Below, piece after piece: positions 27,133 to 35,931 of a stretch of DNA of 64,000 bases. Position 1 is the first letter of the stretch, and each line of letters opens with the position of its first letter. The position numbers and the translations under genes are program-made. The notes beneath the pieces are model-generated. The model had not been told where the DNA came from. It did no database searches and saw nothing but the letters and a program-made list of their open reading frames with translations. This stretch comes from JAVJSD01 sp040219575 (GTDB taxonomy: Bacteria > Planctomycetota > Planctomycetia > Pirellulales > Pirellulaceae), in contig JAVJSD010000042.1 in assembly GCA_040219575.1 (NCBI GenBank), forward strand, positions 78,298-142,297. Direction: 5' to 3'.

Positions 27133-27502
27133 GTACTTCCACTCGTCGCTTGCTTCTACCAAGCCGGCAGGCGGCGCCCGAAACATATGGCCGTTTATTG
27201 AAGCATGCATTGCCATTGCCGGTTCTATCATTGGAACGACCTCGTTTAACGGCAAGCCGCAGGCGACGGCGGAACGTTTGATGGTGCTTCCAACTGAAAG
27301 AGCATTGAGCGAAAACGGTCGGCGATGTCTCGCTGGAAACCACGTGGGACCTCTGACTCGAGGGGCGACACGTGGTTGCGTTGAACACGACACCACGAGA
27401 GACTGTCGCGGAAAATCCCGCGTACGCCGTCGCCTGCGGCTTGCCGTTAAACGAAATTGAATCGGCATTGGCAATGCATGGCTCAATAGGTCGTGCGGCG
27501 CG
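27133..27502. other. Gap holding one MITE-like element
   Basis: Between the SIMPL gene and fumC there is no gene, only the element at 27243-27453 and its flanks (CGTTTATTGA at 27189 and CATTGGCAATGCATGGCTCAA at 27462), which resemble the tail seen next to other copies. Confidence 0.6.
27243..27453. mobile_element. MITE-like element, long form, with perfect 28-bp terminal inverted repeats
   Basis: CGTTTAACGGCAAGCCGCAG... (27243-27270) and its exact reverse complement (27426-27453) bound a 211-bp element. The interior is related to that of the copy at 60912-61123, in opposite orientation (shared pieces such as GGTCGGCGATGTCTCGCTGG and TTGAGC). No transposase is encoded. See findings. Confidence 0.75.
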
Positions 27503-28924
27503 TCAATGCGGTTCGGTCATGCTCCAGGGATCGAGCGCCTGCTTGAGGGTGTCTTCGGGCAAGATGCCTTGCTCGCGGCAGAGGGCGCGGATGGTCTTGC
27601 CGGTGGCGAAGGCTTCCTTGGCGAGCTTGGCGGCCTTCTCGTAGCCGATGTGCGGGTTGAGGCTGGTGACCATCGAGAGGCTCTGCTCGACCGCCTTCTC
27701 GGCGTTCTCGGCGTTCGCCTCCAGGCCCTCGGCGCAGAAGTCGATGAAGGCCTGCGTCACGTTCGTCAGCAGCAGGATGCTCTCCAGCACCGCGTGGCCC
27801 ATCACCGGCATCATGATGTTCAGCTGGAACTGCCCGCCCGTCGCGCCGCTGAACGAGACCGTCTGGTCGTTGCCCATCACCCGGGCGGCCACCTGCATCA
27901 TGCTCTCGCACATCACCGGGTTCACCTTGCCCGGCATGATCGAACTGCCGGGGGCGCGGTCGGGAAGCACGACTTCGGCGAAGCCGCAGCGCGGGCCCGA
28001 GCCGAGCCAGCGGATGTTGTTCGAGACGTTGAACAGGGTGACGGCGATGGTCCGCAGGTCGCCGTGGCAGGAGACGAGGCCGTCGCGCTGGGCGTTGGCC
28101 TCGAAGTGGTCGGCCGCCTCGACGAACGCGATGCCCGTCGCCTTGGCCAGCTCCTCGCTCACGCGGCGGCCGAACTCGGGATGCGTGTTGATGCCGGTGC
28201 CGACGGCCGTGCCGCCGACCGGCAACTCCAGCACCGCCTCGAGCGCCTTCTTGGCCCGCTCGATCGAGAGGTCGAGCTGCCGGGCGAAGCCGCCGAACTC
28301 CTGCCCCAGCCGCAGCGGCGTGGCGTCCATCAGGTGCGTGCGGCCGATCTTGATCACCTTGTCCCACTCGGCGGCCTTCTTGCGGAGCACGCCGGCCAGC
28401 CGCTCCAGGGCGGGAATCAGATCACTCTTGATCGCCACGCCGACGGCCACGTGGATGGCGGTGGGGAAGGTGTCGTTGGTGCTCTGCCCCATGTTCACGT
28501 GGTCGTTGGGGTGCACCGCCTTCTCGGCCAGGAAGCGGTCGCCGCCCAACAGTTCGATGGCTCGGTTGGCGATCACCTCGTTGGCGTTCATGTTGCTGGA
28601 GGTGCCCGAGCCGGTCTGGAAGACGTCGATGGGGAACTCGCCGTCGTGCTTGCCGGCGGCGACTTCCTCGCAGGCGGCGAGCAAGGCGTCGACCTGTTTG
28701 TCGTCGAGCGGGTTCTTGCCCGTGCCGGTGAGTTTGCCGAGGTCGCGGTTGGCGACGGCGCAGGCGTGTTTGACGCGGCCCATGGCGTGGATCAGCCCCT
28801 CCGGCAGCGACCAGCCGGAGACGGGAAAGTTCTCCACCGCCCGCTGCGTTTGGGCGCTGTAGTAGGCCTGGGCGGGAACCTGGACGTCGCCCATGGAGTC
28901 GTGTTCGGTGCGGAACTCGGTCAT
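27503..28924 (-). CDS. fumC: Class II fumarate hydratase, 473 aa
   Basis: Iron-independent fumarase of the TCA cycle, converting fumarate to malate; a cytoplasmic tetramer. The start MTEFRTEHDSMGDVQVPAQA and TGSGTSSNMNANEVIANRAI are characteristic. HPNDHVNMGQSTNDTFPTA binds substrate, GRTHLMDATPLRLGQEFGGF follows, and the superfamily signature GSSIMPGKVNPVMCE holds the flexible loop with the catalytic Ser. The C-terminal domain (NPHIGYEKAAKLAKEAF) separates FumC from aspartase less clearly, but VAVG...GTAVGTGINTHPEFG fits fumarase. The length is typical. Confidence 0.95.
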   Translation of the reverse strand: MTEFRTEHDSMGDVQVPAQAYYSAQTQRAVENFPVSGWSLPEGLIHAMGRVKHACAVANRDLGKLTGTGKNPLDDKQVDALLAACEEVAAGKHDGEFPIDVFQTGSGTSSNMNANEVIANRAIELLGGDRFLAEKAVHPNDHVNMGQSTNDTFPTAIHVAVGVAIKSDLIPALERLAGVLRKKAAEWDKVIKIGRTHLMDATPLRLGQEFGGFARQLDLSIERAKKALEAVLELPVGGTAVGTGINTHPEFGRRVSEELAKATGIAFVEAADHFEANAQRDGLVSCHGDLRTIAVTLFNVSNNIRWLGSGPRCGFAEVVLPDRAPGSSIMPGKVNPVMCESMMQVAARVMGNDQTVSFSGATGGQFQLNIMMPVMGHAVLESILLLTNVTQAFIDFCAEGLEANAENAEKAVEQSLSMVTSLNPHIGYEKAAKLAKEAFATGKTIRALCREQGILPEDTLKQALDPWSMTEPH

Positions 28925-29108
28925 CGGTAGTGCATTCCTGACTGGCGGGTGATTCCAGATGAGCGACTGAAATATCTCGATTGATGAAATTCAGGCTGAC
29001 AATTGCGGCGAAACGACGGATGCGGCGCGCGGTTTATGATAGCGGTCGCGCGGCGGCGGTCCAAGGAGAGCGTGCGTGAGGGCGCGCGTCGGCGGAACGA
29101 GACGCCGC

Positions 29109-30188
29109 CTAAGGCTGCGGCGAGGTTTCGCGGCGCCAGTTCTTCAACACACGCACCGCGCCGTCGTCGGCGGCGAGCACGAGATGGGCGCCGCTTTGCG
29201 AAAAGGCGGCCGACTTCAGGGGAGCGCCGTGCTTCCAGAGGATCTGCGACGTCCCCTCTTCCAGGTTCCACACGCGGGCGGTTGCGTCTTGCGAGACGGT
29301 GACGACCGCGCCGTCAGTACGAGCGACCGCGATGGCGTTGATCGGACCGGTGTGCCCTGTCGGGCGGCCGGGCGGCTGGATCACTTTGCCCGTGGCGAAG
29401 TCGCGGACCTCGAGCCCCGCGCCGTCGGCCGATCGTGAGACGAACCGGCCGTCGGGCAATCCGCATACCAGCGTGCTGAGCGAGTCGTCGAGCATTCCCG
29501 CATCGGCGGCGCGGGCCACGTCGACGAACTTGGCTGGTCCCTGCCGAGAGACGGCCAACAGTCGCGCGCCGTCGGCGGAGAACGCCAGTCCCTCGACAGG
29601 GAAATTGCGATTGAACAACTCAACCTCATGCTGTTTTCCGGTTGCGATTTCGGTGAGCGTCACCACCCCGCGGAACTGCCCGACGGCAGCCCAGCGACCG
29701 TCGGGCGAGAAGCCGACCGCCTTCGTCTGCCAGCCGCGGAAGCCATCGCCGAGCGACCCACCCGAATGGGCGTCGCGCAGCTTGAGCTTCCCTTCCCATG
29801 GAGCGCTGAAGATCGTCTGGCCGTCGGGCAAGTCGCCGTTGATTCGCCCGGCGCGGTTGGGCTCGCCGATGAGCTGGCCGGTTTGCGGATTGTAGATGCG
29901 CGATTGTTCATCATCGCTGGCGGCGACGACGGCCTGCGCATCATCGGTGATGGCGACGCTCAGCACGGCCCCCGGCGCCTGAAACTTCAAGTGCTCCGCC
30001 TGGCCTATCTCGGCGACCTCGCTGCCGCTTGCGTTTCCCGATCCGTGGGCGGGTGCAGCGCCTTTCGAATCGTTATTCGCAGAGTTTTGCACACCACATC
30101 CGATGGAAGCCACGACCAGCAATCCGACAACGGTACTTTGGAGTGCGAGCAACGGCAATCGGATTGAGATGCTTCTTGTCTTCGGCAT
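29109..30188 (-). CDS. WD40-repeat lipoprotein, 359 aa
   Basis: A signal peptide ends in the lipobox ASIGC (Cys31), so the protein should be lipid-anchored. After a Gly/Ala/Ser linker come WD40 blades: VAITDDAQAVVAASDDEQSR, AVGFSPDGRWAAVGQFRGVV, LAFSADGARLLAVSRQG and AVARTDGAVVTVSQDATARVWNLEEG, and finally SAAFSQSGAHLVLAADDGAV. Seven blades are likely, which forms a propeller for protein contact. It starts two bases after the stop of the LRR gene, so the two are co-translated. Confidence 0.8.
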   Translation of the reverse strand: MPKTRSISIRLPLLALQSTVVGLLVVASIGCGVQNSANNDSKGAAPAHGSGNASGSEVAEIGQAEHLKFQAPGAVLSVAITDDAQAVVAASDDEQSRIYNPQTGQLIGEPNRAGRINGDLPDGQTIFSAPWEGKLKLRDAHSGGSLGDGFRGWQTKAVGFSPDGRWAAVGQFRGVVTLTEIATGKQHEVELFNRNFPVEGLAFSADGARLLAVSRQGPAKFVDVARAADAGMLDDSLSTLVCGLPDGRFVSRSADGAGLEVRDFATGKVIQPPGRPTGHTGPINAIAVARTDGAVVTVSQDATARVWNLEEGTSQILWKHGAPLKSAAFSQSGAHLVLAADDGAVRVLKNWRRETSPQP

Positions 30189-30190
30189 GG

Positions 30191-31159
30191 CTATTGCCTA
30201 ACTCTCCAACTTTGTTGCGCGCTCTGCAATCGTAGTATTGCACCGTCGCTGACATTCGTTCCGTATAGGCGCAAGTCTTGGAGTTTCGTCAGTCGCACTA
30301 GGTGGATGAGTCCAGCATCGGTAATTCTAGTGTCGCCAAGATTGAGCGATCGCAGTTCCGAAAGCCCCCGGAGATGAACGAGGCCAGCATCGCTCACGCT
30401 CGTCTCGCTAAGATTGAGTGTCTGCAATTCCGTCATCCCGGCGATGTACTCTAGACCAGCGTCGCCGACTTTCGATTGACCGAGATCCAAAGTCCGCAGG
30501 TTCGTCAGCCCTTCGAGATGGACCAATCCAGGCCCAGCAATCTCAGTGTTTCCAAGATTCAAGTGAACCAAATCACCGAGCCCCTTTAGGCTCTGAACTC
30601 CGACATCGCCGATGTCCGTGTGATGGAGACGCAGTTCTAGTAGGTTTGTCAGTCCTTCAATGTGTCTCAAACCGGCATCAGTGATTCTCGTGCCGGAGAT
30701 ATGCAAAGTTCGCAGATTGTTGTGGCATTTGATGTTTAGCAATGCGGCATCGTCCACCATTGTCCCATCAAGACTCAGATTCTGTAAATTCACAAGCTTG
30801 TCGAGTTGAGCTAAACCATCCGCGCCAATCTTCGTTCCGCGGAGATCGAGCGTGCGCAAGTTGGTCAACTCTTGGAGGTGAATGAGCCCGGCGTCCGTCA
30901 CATCGGTATACTCGAGATTCAATGATCGCAGGTCCGTCAGTTTCCGAAGATGCACCAAGTCAGCATCCGTCACAGAAGTCAATTGCAGAGAGACCTCAGT
31001 GATTGGTTCGCCTGGGCGTGCGCGATCGAAGGAGACCCTTCCTCCAAGTGCTTTGATCGCTGCGACGGCGGCGGTCTGCGCATGATCTCGGCGTTCTGTT
31101 TCAGCGCAACCCGGCTGAATGAGCCAGACTGCAAGCAGGAAGAGTTGAGAACGCTTCAT
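30191..31159 (-). CDS. Leucine-rich-repeat lipoprotein, 322 aa
   Basis: A signal peptide with lipobox IQPGC (Cys18) precedes an N-terminal cap and ten consecutive 24-residue LRRs of the form VTDAGLIHLQELTNLRTLDL plus RGTK. This DAGL.HL-type repeat is common in planctomycetes. The repeats cover about residues 65-310. I chose the ATG at 31157-31159 for its AAGGGA ribosome binding site and signal peptide. The stop codon is two bases before the WD40 gene start, so the pair is probably one operon and may work as a surface recognition complex (inference). Confidence 0.85.
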   Translation of the reverse strand: MKRSQLFLLAVWLIQPGCAETERRDHAQTAAVAAIKALGGRVSFDRARPGEPITEVSLQLTSVTDADLVHLRKLTDLRSLNLEYTDVTDAGLIHLQELTNLRTLDLRGTKIGADGLAQLDKLVNLQNLSLDGTMVDDAALLNIKCHNNLRTLHISGTRITDAGLRHIEGLTNLLELRLHHTDIGDVGVQSLKGLGDLVHLNLGNTEIAGPGLVHLEGLTNLRTLDLGQSKVGDAGLEYIAGMTELQTLNLSETSVSDAGLVHLRGLSELRSLNLGDTRITDAGLIHLVRLTKLQDLRLYGTNVSDGAILRLQSAQQSWRVRQ

Positions 31160-31274
31160 TCGCGATCCCTTCAGACGGGAAGCCAGAACGTCCGACGATA
31201 CGGAACAAATTGTCTGCTCCTTAGGCTGGCGTTTCAAGCGAGCCAGAAACCCGAAGAAGCAATTCATCCGAGAG

Positions 31275-31724
31275 TCAGGGCAGCAAGCGACAGTGGACGC
31301 GCTGCAAGAGGTCGCGGACATGCTGCGCGAGCTCCGGCAGGGCGTGCTCGGGCGCGGCGCAGTCGAGGTCGTGCACATGCCAGAACTCCACGCGGTCGGT
31401 CCAGTCGGGGAATTGCTCCGCCAGCAGCGGGCGATGCTCGTGCTCCTTGACCGCCACCACATGCGCGGCGGCGCGGAGATCCGCTTCGGTGAGGGCGATC
31501 GGGAAACGCACGGGTTGGGGGAGGGGGACCTCAAGCTTCGCAAGGACGGTTCGCGCGTGGATCGAAAGTGGACCCGGGTTGGCGTCGCTCAGACGCAGTC
31601 CCCGCGAATCCGCCCTCCACGGCAGTTGCTCCTGTTCGGCCAGGCGATTGAACAGCAACTCCGCGAATCGGCTGCGGTAGTAGTTGCCGGTGCAAAGGAA
31701 AAGAACGGTCTGGCGGTCGGACAT
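31275..31724 (-). CDS. Low-molecular-weight protein-tyrosine-phosphatase-like protein, 149 aa
   Basis: The P-loop CTGNYYRS near the N-terminus (VLFLCTGNYYRSRFAELLF) is the CX5R(S) active site of LMW phosphatases and arsenate reductases. The usual second-position Asn/Ile-Cys form (CxGNxCRS) is changed to Tyr-Tyr. The general-acid Asp-Pro loop is not clear; RVEFWHVHDLDCAAPEHALP may hold it. Planctomycetes have this subgroup as a conserved protein. The gene is 115 bp upstream of the LRR gene and may be in the same transcript. Confidence 0.75.
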   Translation of the reverse strand: MSDRQTVLFLCTGNYYRSRFAELLFNRLAEQEQLPWRADSRGLRLSDANPGPLSIHARTVLAKLEVPLPQPVRFPIALTEADLRAAAHVVAVKEHEHRPLLAEQFPDWTDRVEFWHVHDLDCAAPEHALPELAQHVRDLLQRVHCRLLP

Positions 31725-31760
31725 GGGCGGATCGGTCGGGGGGGTAGTGGTTTTGACTTC

Positions 31761-31855
31761 GTAGCATGGCCGCCCTCGGCCGTGAAACCGCTTCGACGCG
31801 CATGCGGCCGCCGACGTTGCCCCGCTTCCAACACGGCCGAGGGCGGCCATGCAAC
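31761..31855. repeat. Two GTAGCATGGCCGCCCTCGGCCGTG repeats in inverted orientation
   Basis: Copies at 31761-31784 and, inverted, about 31833-31852. The unit itself is imperfectly palindromic (GGCCG...CGGCC). Other copies are at 9803-9828, 40086-40106, 55716-55768 (two, inverted) and 63777-63800. Confidence 0.65.
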
Positions 31856-31946
31856 CGAGGGATGCTCCTTGCGGGAGGTCCGCGCGTTCAGCCTCTGCGG
31901 GAATTTCCGGCGGCTTTTAGGAACCTGATCGACACGACGCGGCTTT

Positions 31947-31955
31947 TGCTATAAT
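31947..31955 (+). promoter_or_regulatory. Perfect extended -10 promoter (TGC TATAAT)
   Basis: TTTTGCTATAATTGCG matches the extended -10 consensus exactly, with a predicted start near 31962, 24 bp before the first ATG of the lipoprotein gene. No -35 match. Confidence 0.55.
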
Positions 31956-31985
31956 TGCGTATTCTTTGCAGCCGTTCTATCTTAC

Positions 31986-33164
31986 ATGATCTGCAATCCT
32001 TCCTTGATGCGAGCGGTCTCCATGTCGGTTCTTCGTGTCGCGGCGGCGCCTGTGGCGATTGTCAGCTTTCTAACGATGCTGGCCCTGATGGTCGGTTGCG
32101 AACCGACGACGCGGACGTCGGATCCGCCGCAGGTCTCGATCACCGACCTTCCCAGCGAGGAAGAGTTGGGCGAACAGCTCGACGATGTGCTCGATTTCAC
32201 GTACGAGATTCGGCATCTCACGCTGCAGGACCACGCCGCCTGGCAGATCCTGCATGGGGCGCTGGCGTACAAACGAAATTTCCTCGTCGACAAGCCCGAC
32301 GGAACGCGCGTCTCGGCGGTCGATCATATCCTGTCCGGCGGACGGGTGCGGGGGTTCGACACCGAAATCGGCTCGCAGCTCGATCCGGACAAGGATGAAT
32401 ACGGACTGCGGATCCTGATGGATCCGGGCTCCAAGGCGGGACAAGGGCACCACGACCAATGGCTGGCCGTTCTGGCGCAAAGTGAATTGCCGCCCGACCA
32501 GACGATTCGAGCCAGCGGCCAGGATTTCACCATGGCCGACATCGTCCGCCAGGTGCAGTTCGACATGCCCCGCAACACGGACCGCGAATACAGTTGGACG
32601 TTGATCGGTCTGACGAGCTATCTGCCGACCGACACCCGGTGGACGGCGTTCGACGGGGGAACATGGAGCATCGAAGGGCTGGTCGAGTCCGAGGCGCTAC
32701 ATCCGCTGGGCGACGGCGCCTGCGGCGGTTCGCATCGGCTGATCGGCCTGTGCATGGCCTTGAATCGCCACCTGGCGCAGGGCGGCAAGATCGAAGGGCC
32801 CTGGAAACAGGCCGAGCAACGGATTCAGCAGGGCATTCAAAAGGCGCGCGAGTTTCAGAATCCGGATGGTTCGTTCTCGACGAACTATTTCGCCCGCCCG
32901 GGACGCTCTCCCGACTTGGCGCAGAATCTCGGCACCACCGGCCACACGCTCGAGTTCCTCACGCTGGCCTGCACCGACGAGCAGCTTAAGGAGCCGTGGG
33001 TGGAGCGGGCCGTGTTGAATCTTTGCGACCTGTTCCGCAAGACGAAGAGCATTCCGTTGGAATGCGGCGCCCTGTACCACGCCACGCACGGTTTGATGCT
33101 CTATCGACATCGCGTGTACGGGGAGGAGTTCTTGCCGTCGTCGCTGGCGAAATCGGCGGAGTAA
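31986..33164 (+). CDS. Planctomycete lipoprotein with a terpenoid-cyclase-like helical fold, 392 aa
   Basis: A signal peptide ends in LMVGC (Cys38 from the first ATG), a lipobox. The remainder is mainly helical, with HAAWQILHGALAYKRNFLVD, GDGACGGSHRLIGLCMAL and FQNPDGSFSTNYF, the last resembling the repeat of alpha/alpha-barrel terpenoid-cyclase-fold proteins. It matches a conserved planctomycete protein family without a known role, and I cannot name a reaction. ATGs at 32007 and 32022 are alternative starts that give shorter signal peptides. It is followed, convergently, by the DNA glycosylase gene. Confidence 0.7.
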   Translation: MICNPSLMRAVSMSVLRVAAAPVAIVSFLTMLALMVGCEPTTRTSDPPQVSITDLPSEEELGEQLDDVLDFTYEIRHLTLQDHAAWQILHGALAYKRNFLVDKPDGTRVSAVDHILSGGRVRGFDTEIGSQLDPDKDEYGLRILMDPGSKAGQGHHDQWLAVLAQSELPPDQTIRASGQDFTMADIVRQVQFDMPRNTDREYSWTLIGLTSYLPTDTRWTAFDGGTWSIEGLVESEALHPLGDGACGGSHRLIGLCMALNRHLAQGGKIEGPWKQAEQRIQQGIQKAREFQNPDGSFSTNYFARPGRSPDLAQNLGTTGHTLEFLTLACTDEQLKEPWVERAVLNLCDLFRKTKSIPLECGALYHATHGLMLYRHRVYGEEFLPSSLAKSAE

Positions 33165-33233
33165 GGCGGTGAGCAGCGGCGCTTGGCGTTTTCGACGGAC
33201 GAGGCCGCCCGCGAGGAGGTCCGTCGTACGGGC

Positions 33234-33905
33234 TTACGCGAGGTCGCAGGGGCCGGATTCGGGCAACAGGGCGTGCAGCGGGCACGCTTCGCAGTTGGGC
33301 TTCTTTCCGCAATGTGCTTTTCCCACGCGGACGATTAAGGCGTGGTATTCGTTGTAGAGGCCGACGTCGGCGGGCACTTGCTGCTCGAAACACTCTTTGA
33401 TGGCGTAGTAGTCGGCCTCGGGTTCGATCCAGCCGTGCCGCTTCAGCACACGGGCGGAATAGGCGTCGACGACGAATGTCGGTTTCGCGGCGGCGTAGAG
33501 CAGGATTGAATCGGCCGTCTCGGGGCCGATGCCGTTAACCCGCAAAAGTTGCTCTCGCAGTTCGTCCAGCGGTTGGGCCAACATCTCCTCGAGCGAACCA
33601 TCGAAGTCCTCGACGATCACCCGCAGCAGGTTTCGCAGACGCTGCGCCTTGAGCCGGTAGTAGCCCGAGGGACGGATCAACTCGGCGAGTTCTCCGACGT
33701 CGAGCGCGAACATCGCCCGCGGCTCGAGCAGGGCGTTTTCGCGGAGGTTTTCAATCGCCAGTTCGACGTTCTTCCAGGCGGTGTTCTGCGTCAGCACGGC
33801 GCCCACGACGATTTCGAAGGGCGAGTCTCCGGGCCACCAGTGTTGCGGACCGTAGGCCGCGAGCAGTCGCTGGTATGCGTCGTGCAGGACGGAGCCGGAG
33901 TGCAC
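33234..33905 (-). CDS. HhH-GPD DNA glycosylase, endonuclease III/MagIII-like, 223 aa
   Basis: Base-excision repair glycosylase. Core: EIVVGAVLTQNTAWKNVELA, the helix-hairpin-helix LRVNGIGPETAD (121-132) and catalytic Asp147 in FVVDAYSARVLKRHG. The position of the catalytic Lys of endonuclease III (GVGRKTA) is Glu (GIGPETA), so it should be a monofunctional glycosylase without beta-lyase activity, as in MagIII-type 3-methyladenine glycosylases. Four Cys near the end (HCGKKPNCEACPLH ... GPC) look like an iron-sulfur cluster with spacing 5-2-11. Start GTG (33903-33905) has AAGGAGAA seven bases upstream. Confidence 0.82.
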   Translation of the reverse strand: MHSGSVLHDAYQRLLAAYGPQHWWPGDSPFEIVVGAVLTQNTAWKNVELAIENLRENALLEPRAMFALDVGELAELIRPSGYYRLKAQRLRNLLRVIVEDFDGSLEEMLAQPLDELREQLLRVNGIGPETADSILLYAAAKPTFVVDAYSARVLKRHGWIEPEADYYAIKECFEQQVPADVGLYNEYHALIVRVGKAHCGKKPNCEACPLHALLPESGPCDLA

Positions 33906-34063
33906 CGCCGATTCTCCTTGGTTGGCGGTCGAAGGTGGATTCGCTTGCTGTGTTTGGCAACACAGACGTGGCGAATCGGATTGTAGCGGAACTTGTGAGA
34001 GGTCGTCTCGTTCAACGCCATCGGAAGTCTCACGACTTCCGCTACGAAGGTTCCAGACCGAGC

Positions 34064-35881
34064 CTATTGCTGCTTGCCGCGAAGCTGATCGCAGGCGGCG
34101 CGAAAAGCGGGTGAGGACTCGCGCAGCGCCCAGAGTGCGGCGGCGTCGATGCGGATCAATTCGATCGGCGGCGTCTCGGTGTCGGCGTCGCTTCCACCCG
34201 CTACATAGGTCGCCTCGTGGGCGCGGCCCAACAAGGTCTCCGCCAGTCCGAATGACTGCCCCGCCGCGAGCCTGGCGACCGGCTTGGCGCCTTGCCGAGG
34301 GTCCGGGGCGGCGGAGACGGCGCCCGCGAGCGCCTGGCTGATGACCCGTCGGGCCGCGTGGCGGATTTCGATCTCGCTATAGCGGATTGCTCCGCTGGCC
34401 GCATCGTTGCGCCCCATCGCGGCCAGGCCGTCGCGAAGTTCCTGTTCGACGAGCACCTCGCGACGCACGATCACTTGATTCAGCGCCGCCACGATGCGCG
34501 CCTTTCCCGCCTCGTCGAGTTCCGCTCCGGCGGCCGCGGAACGCACCAGTTGCTGCACGTCGTCCGGAAGTGCGTTCCAGAGACGTTGCGACAACGCCGC
34601 CCCCGAGGGCGGCGAGACCGCGGCGCCGTTCTTTTCGTCTTCGACCGCCTCGATCAGAACCGGTTCGACCTCGTCGGAATCGTAAGCGCCGCCGTTCGGA
34701 TCCTTTGCTGCGCCGCCGGCTTCGGACTTTTCGGCCTCGCGAGCTTCGTGCAACGCCATGAGCGCGGTAATGTGCGACTCCCGCAGCGAAGAATCCGTGC
34801 GGCCGGGGCGTTGCGATGCACGGCGGGCTTTGTTTTCGGCGCGGGCCTCGAGCAGTGATTTCAGGGCCTCGATGTCCGACTGTTTGGAATCGTTCGACTC
34901 GGCTCGCGGAGCGGCGGGGCCTTTCTTGTGCATTTTGGCCGCTTGGGCCTCGATCTGCGCCTTGAGCACGAACAGCGTGCTCTTGCGCTGCTGGGGAGCG
35001 TCGGGCGAGGCGCCGTCGCGCGGCGGTTTCTCGCGTGGCAGCGTGGGCGGTTGGAGCTCGTTGCGGTCGGCCGGCTTCTTTTCAGCGTGGCGCTGACTCG
35101 CCGGCGGTCGATCGCTTTGCGGGGCGACCTCGTGCGGGGCGACCTCGTGCGGGGCGACGTCTTGCTTTGGCGTCGCCTGTTGTTGTCTTGGCTGCTGTTG
35201 CTGTTTCGGCGGCGCGTCGATGCGTGTGGGCTCGGCGGCGCATTCGTCGTCGGCGACATTATCCGTGGCGACTTCATTGGCGGCGGCGCCGTCGAGCGCC
35301 TCCAGCCGCGCGCGGAGCTCCTGGATTTCGCGGTCCTTGTCGTCGAGCGGTCGTCGCTGCGCCGACATTTGCGATTTGAGCGCCTCGACCTGCGATCGCA
35401 GTTGTTCGAGCTCCGAATCGGGTTCGTGACGCTGCGGCTGGCGATGCTGCGATTCGGCCTGGGCCGCCAATTGCGCTTGCAGCGCGGCGACCTGCGACTT
35501 GAGCGCTTCGAGATCGGAGGTCGCCGTGGGCGTCTCCGTCGGGGAATCCGTATCCAACTCGGACTTCGGTTTGGTGATGGACTCGACTTCATCGACGCGA
35601 AACGTGGTCGCGCCGATGCGGAAGTCTTCGCCGGCGACAATGCTGAACTGTCGCTGCGGTTCGCCCAAGCGATAGACCGGATTCCGCGCGGTCTCCAGAC
35701 AATGCACCTCCAATCGGTTTCCGACGCGCTTCAGATCGACGTGATCGCGCGAGATTCGCAAGTCCCATGGAACCGACCATCCCTTGAGCGGCGCGCGGCC
35801 CAGGCGGATCACCTGCCCGTCGGGCAACGGGCGGCGCCAGCGCTGATCGGGATTCGGTCCTATGGCGACGAATTCGAGCAA
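34064..35881 (-). CDS. FHA-domain protein with a long charged coiled-coil middle, 605 aa
   Basis: Residues about 1-100 form an FHA-like phosphothreonine-binding domain: GQVIRLGRAPLKGWSVPWDL, RISRDHVDLKRVGNRLEVHC and DFRIGATTFRVDEV show the conserved GR, SxxH and xN-like positions (SRDHVDL). The middle (110-430) is Gln/Glu/Ala-rich coiled coil and disordered sequence, including three tandem VAPHE repeats and two KALKSL(L)EAR-like segments. The last 170 residues are helical (NALPDDVQQLVRSAAAGAEL). It starts with TTG, eight bases after AAGGA; the frame runs on upstream without an ATG. It lies 50 bp after the cNMP-fold gene, so they form a pair. Confidence 0.75.
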   Translation of the reverse strand: MLEFVAIGPNPDQRWRRPLPDGQVIRLGRAPLKGWSVPWDLRISRDHVDLKRVGNRLEVHCLETARNPVYRLGEPQRQFSIVAGEDFRIGATTFRVDEVESITKPKSELDTDSPTETPTATSDLEALKSQVAALQAQLAAQAESQHRQPQRHEPDSELEQLRSQVEALKSQMSAQRRPLDDKDREIQELRARLEALDGAAANEVATDNVADDECAAEPTRIDAPPKQQQQPRQQQATPKQDVAPHEVAPHEVAPQSDRPPASQRHAEKKPADRNELQPPTLPREKPPRDGASPDAPQQRKSTLFVLKAQIEAQAAKMHKKGPAAPRAESNDSKQSDIEALKSLLEARAENKARRASQRPGRTDSSLRESHITALMALHEAREAEKSEAGGAAKDPNGGAYDSDEVEPVLIEAVEDEKNGAAVSPPSGAALSQRLWNALPDDVQQLVRSAAAGAELDEAGKARIVAALNQVIVRREVLVEQELRDGLAAMGRNDAASGAIRYSEIEIRHAARRVISQALAGAVSAAPDPRQGAKPVARLAAGQSFGLAETLLGRAHEATYVAGGSDADTETPPIELIRIDAAALWALRESSPAFRAACDQLRGKQQ

Positions 35882-35931
35882 CCGATGTTTCCTTCTTTTC
35901 CTGGCGGAACTCGTGGGAGTTCCGAAGACGG

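Noticed and set aside
27506..28930. 474-residue plus-strand frame opposite fumC
   Set aside because: Covers fumC almost exactly on the other strand, has no recognisable domain and shows shadow composition.
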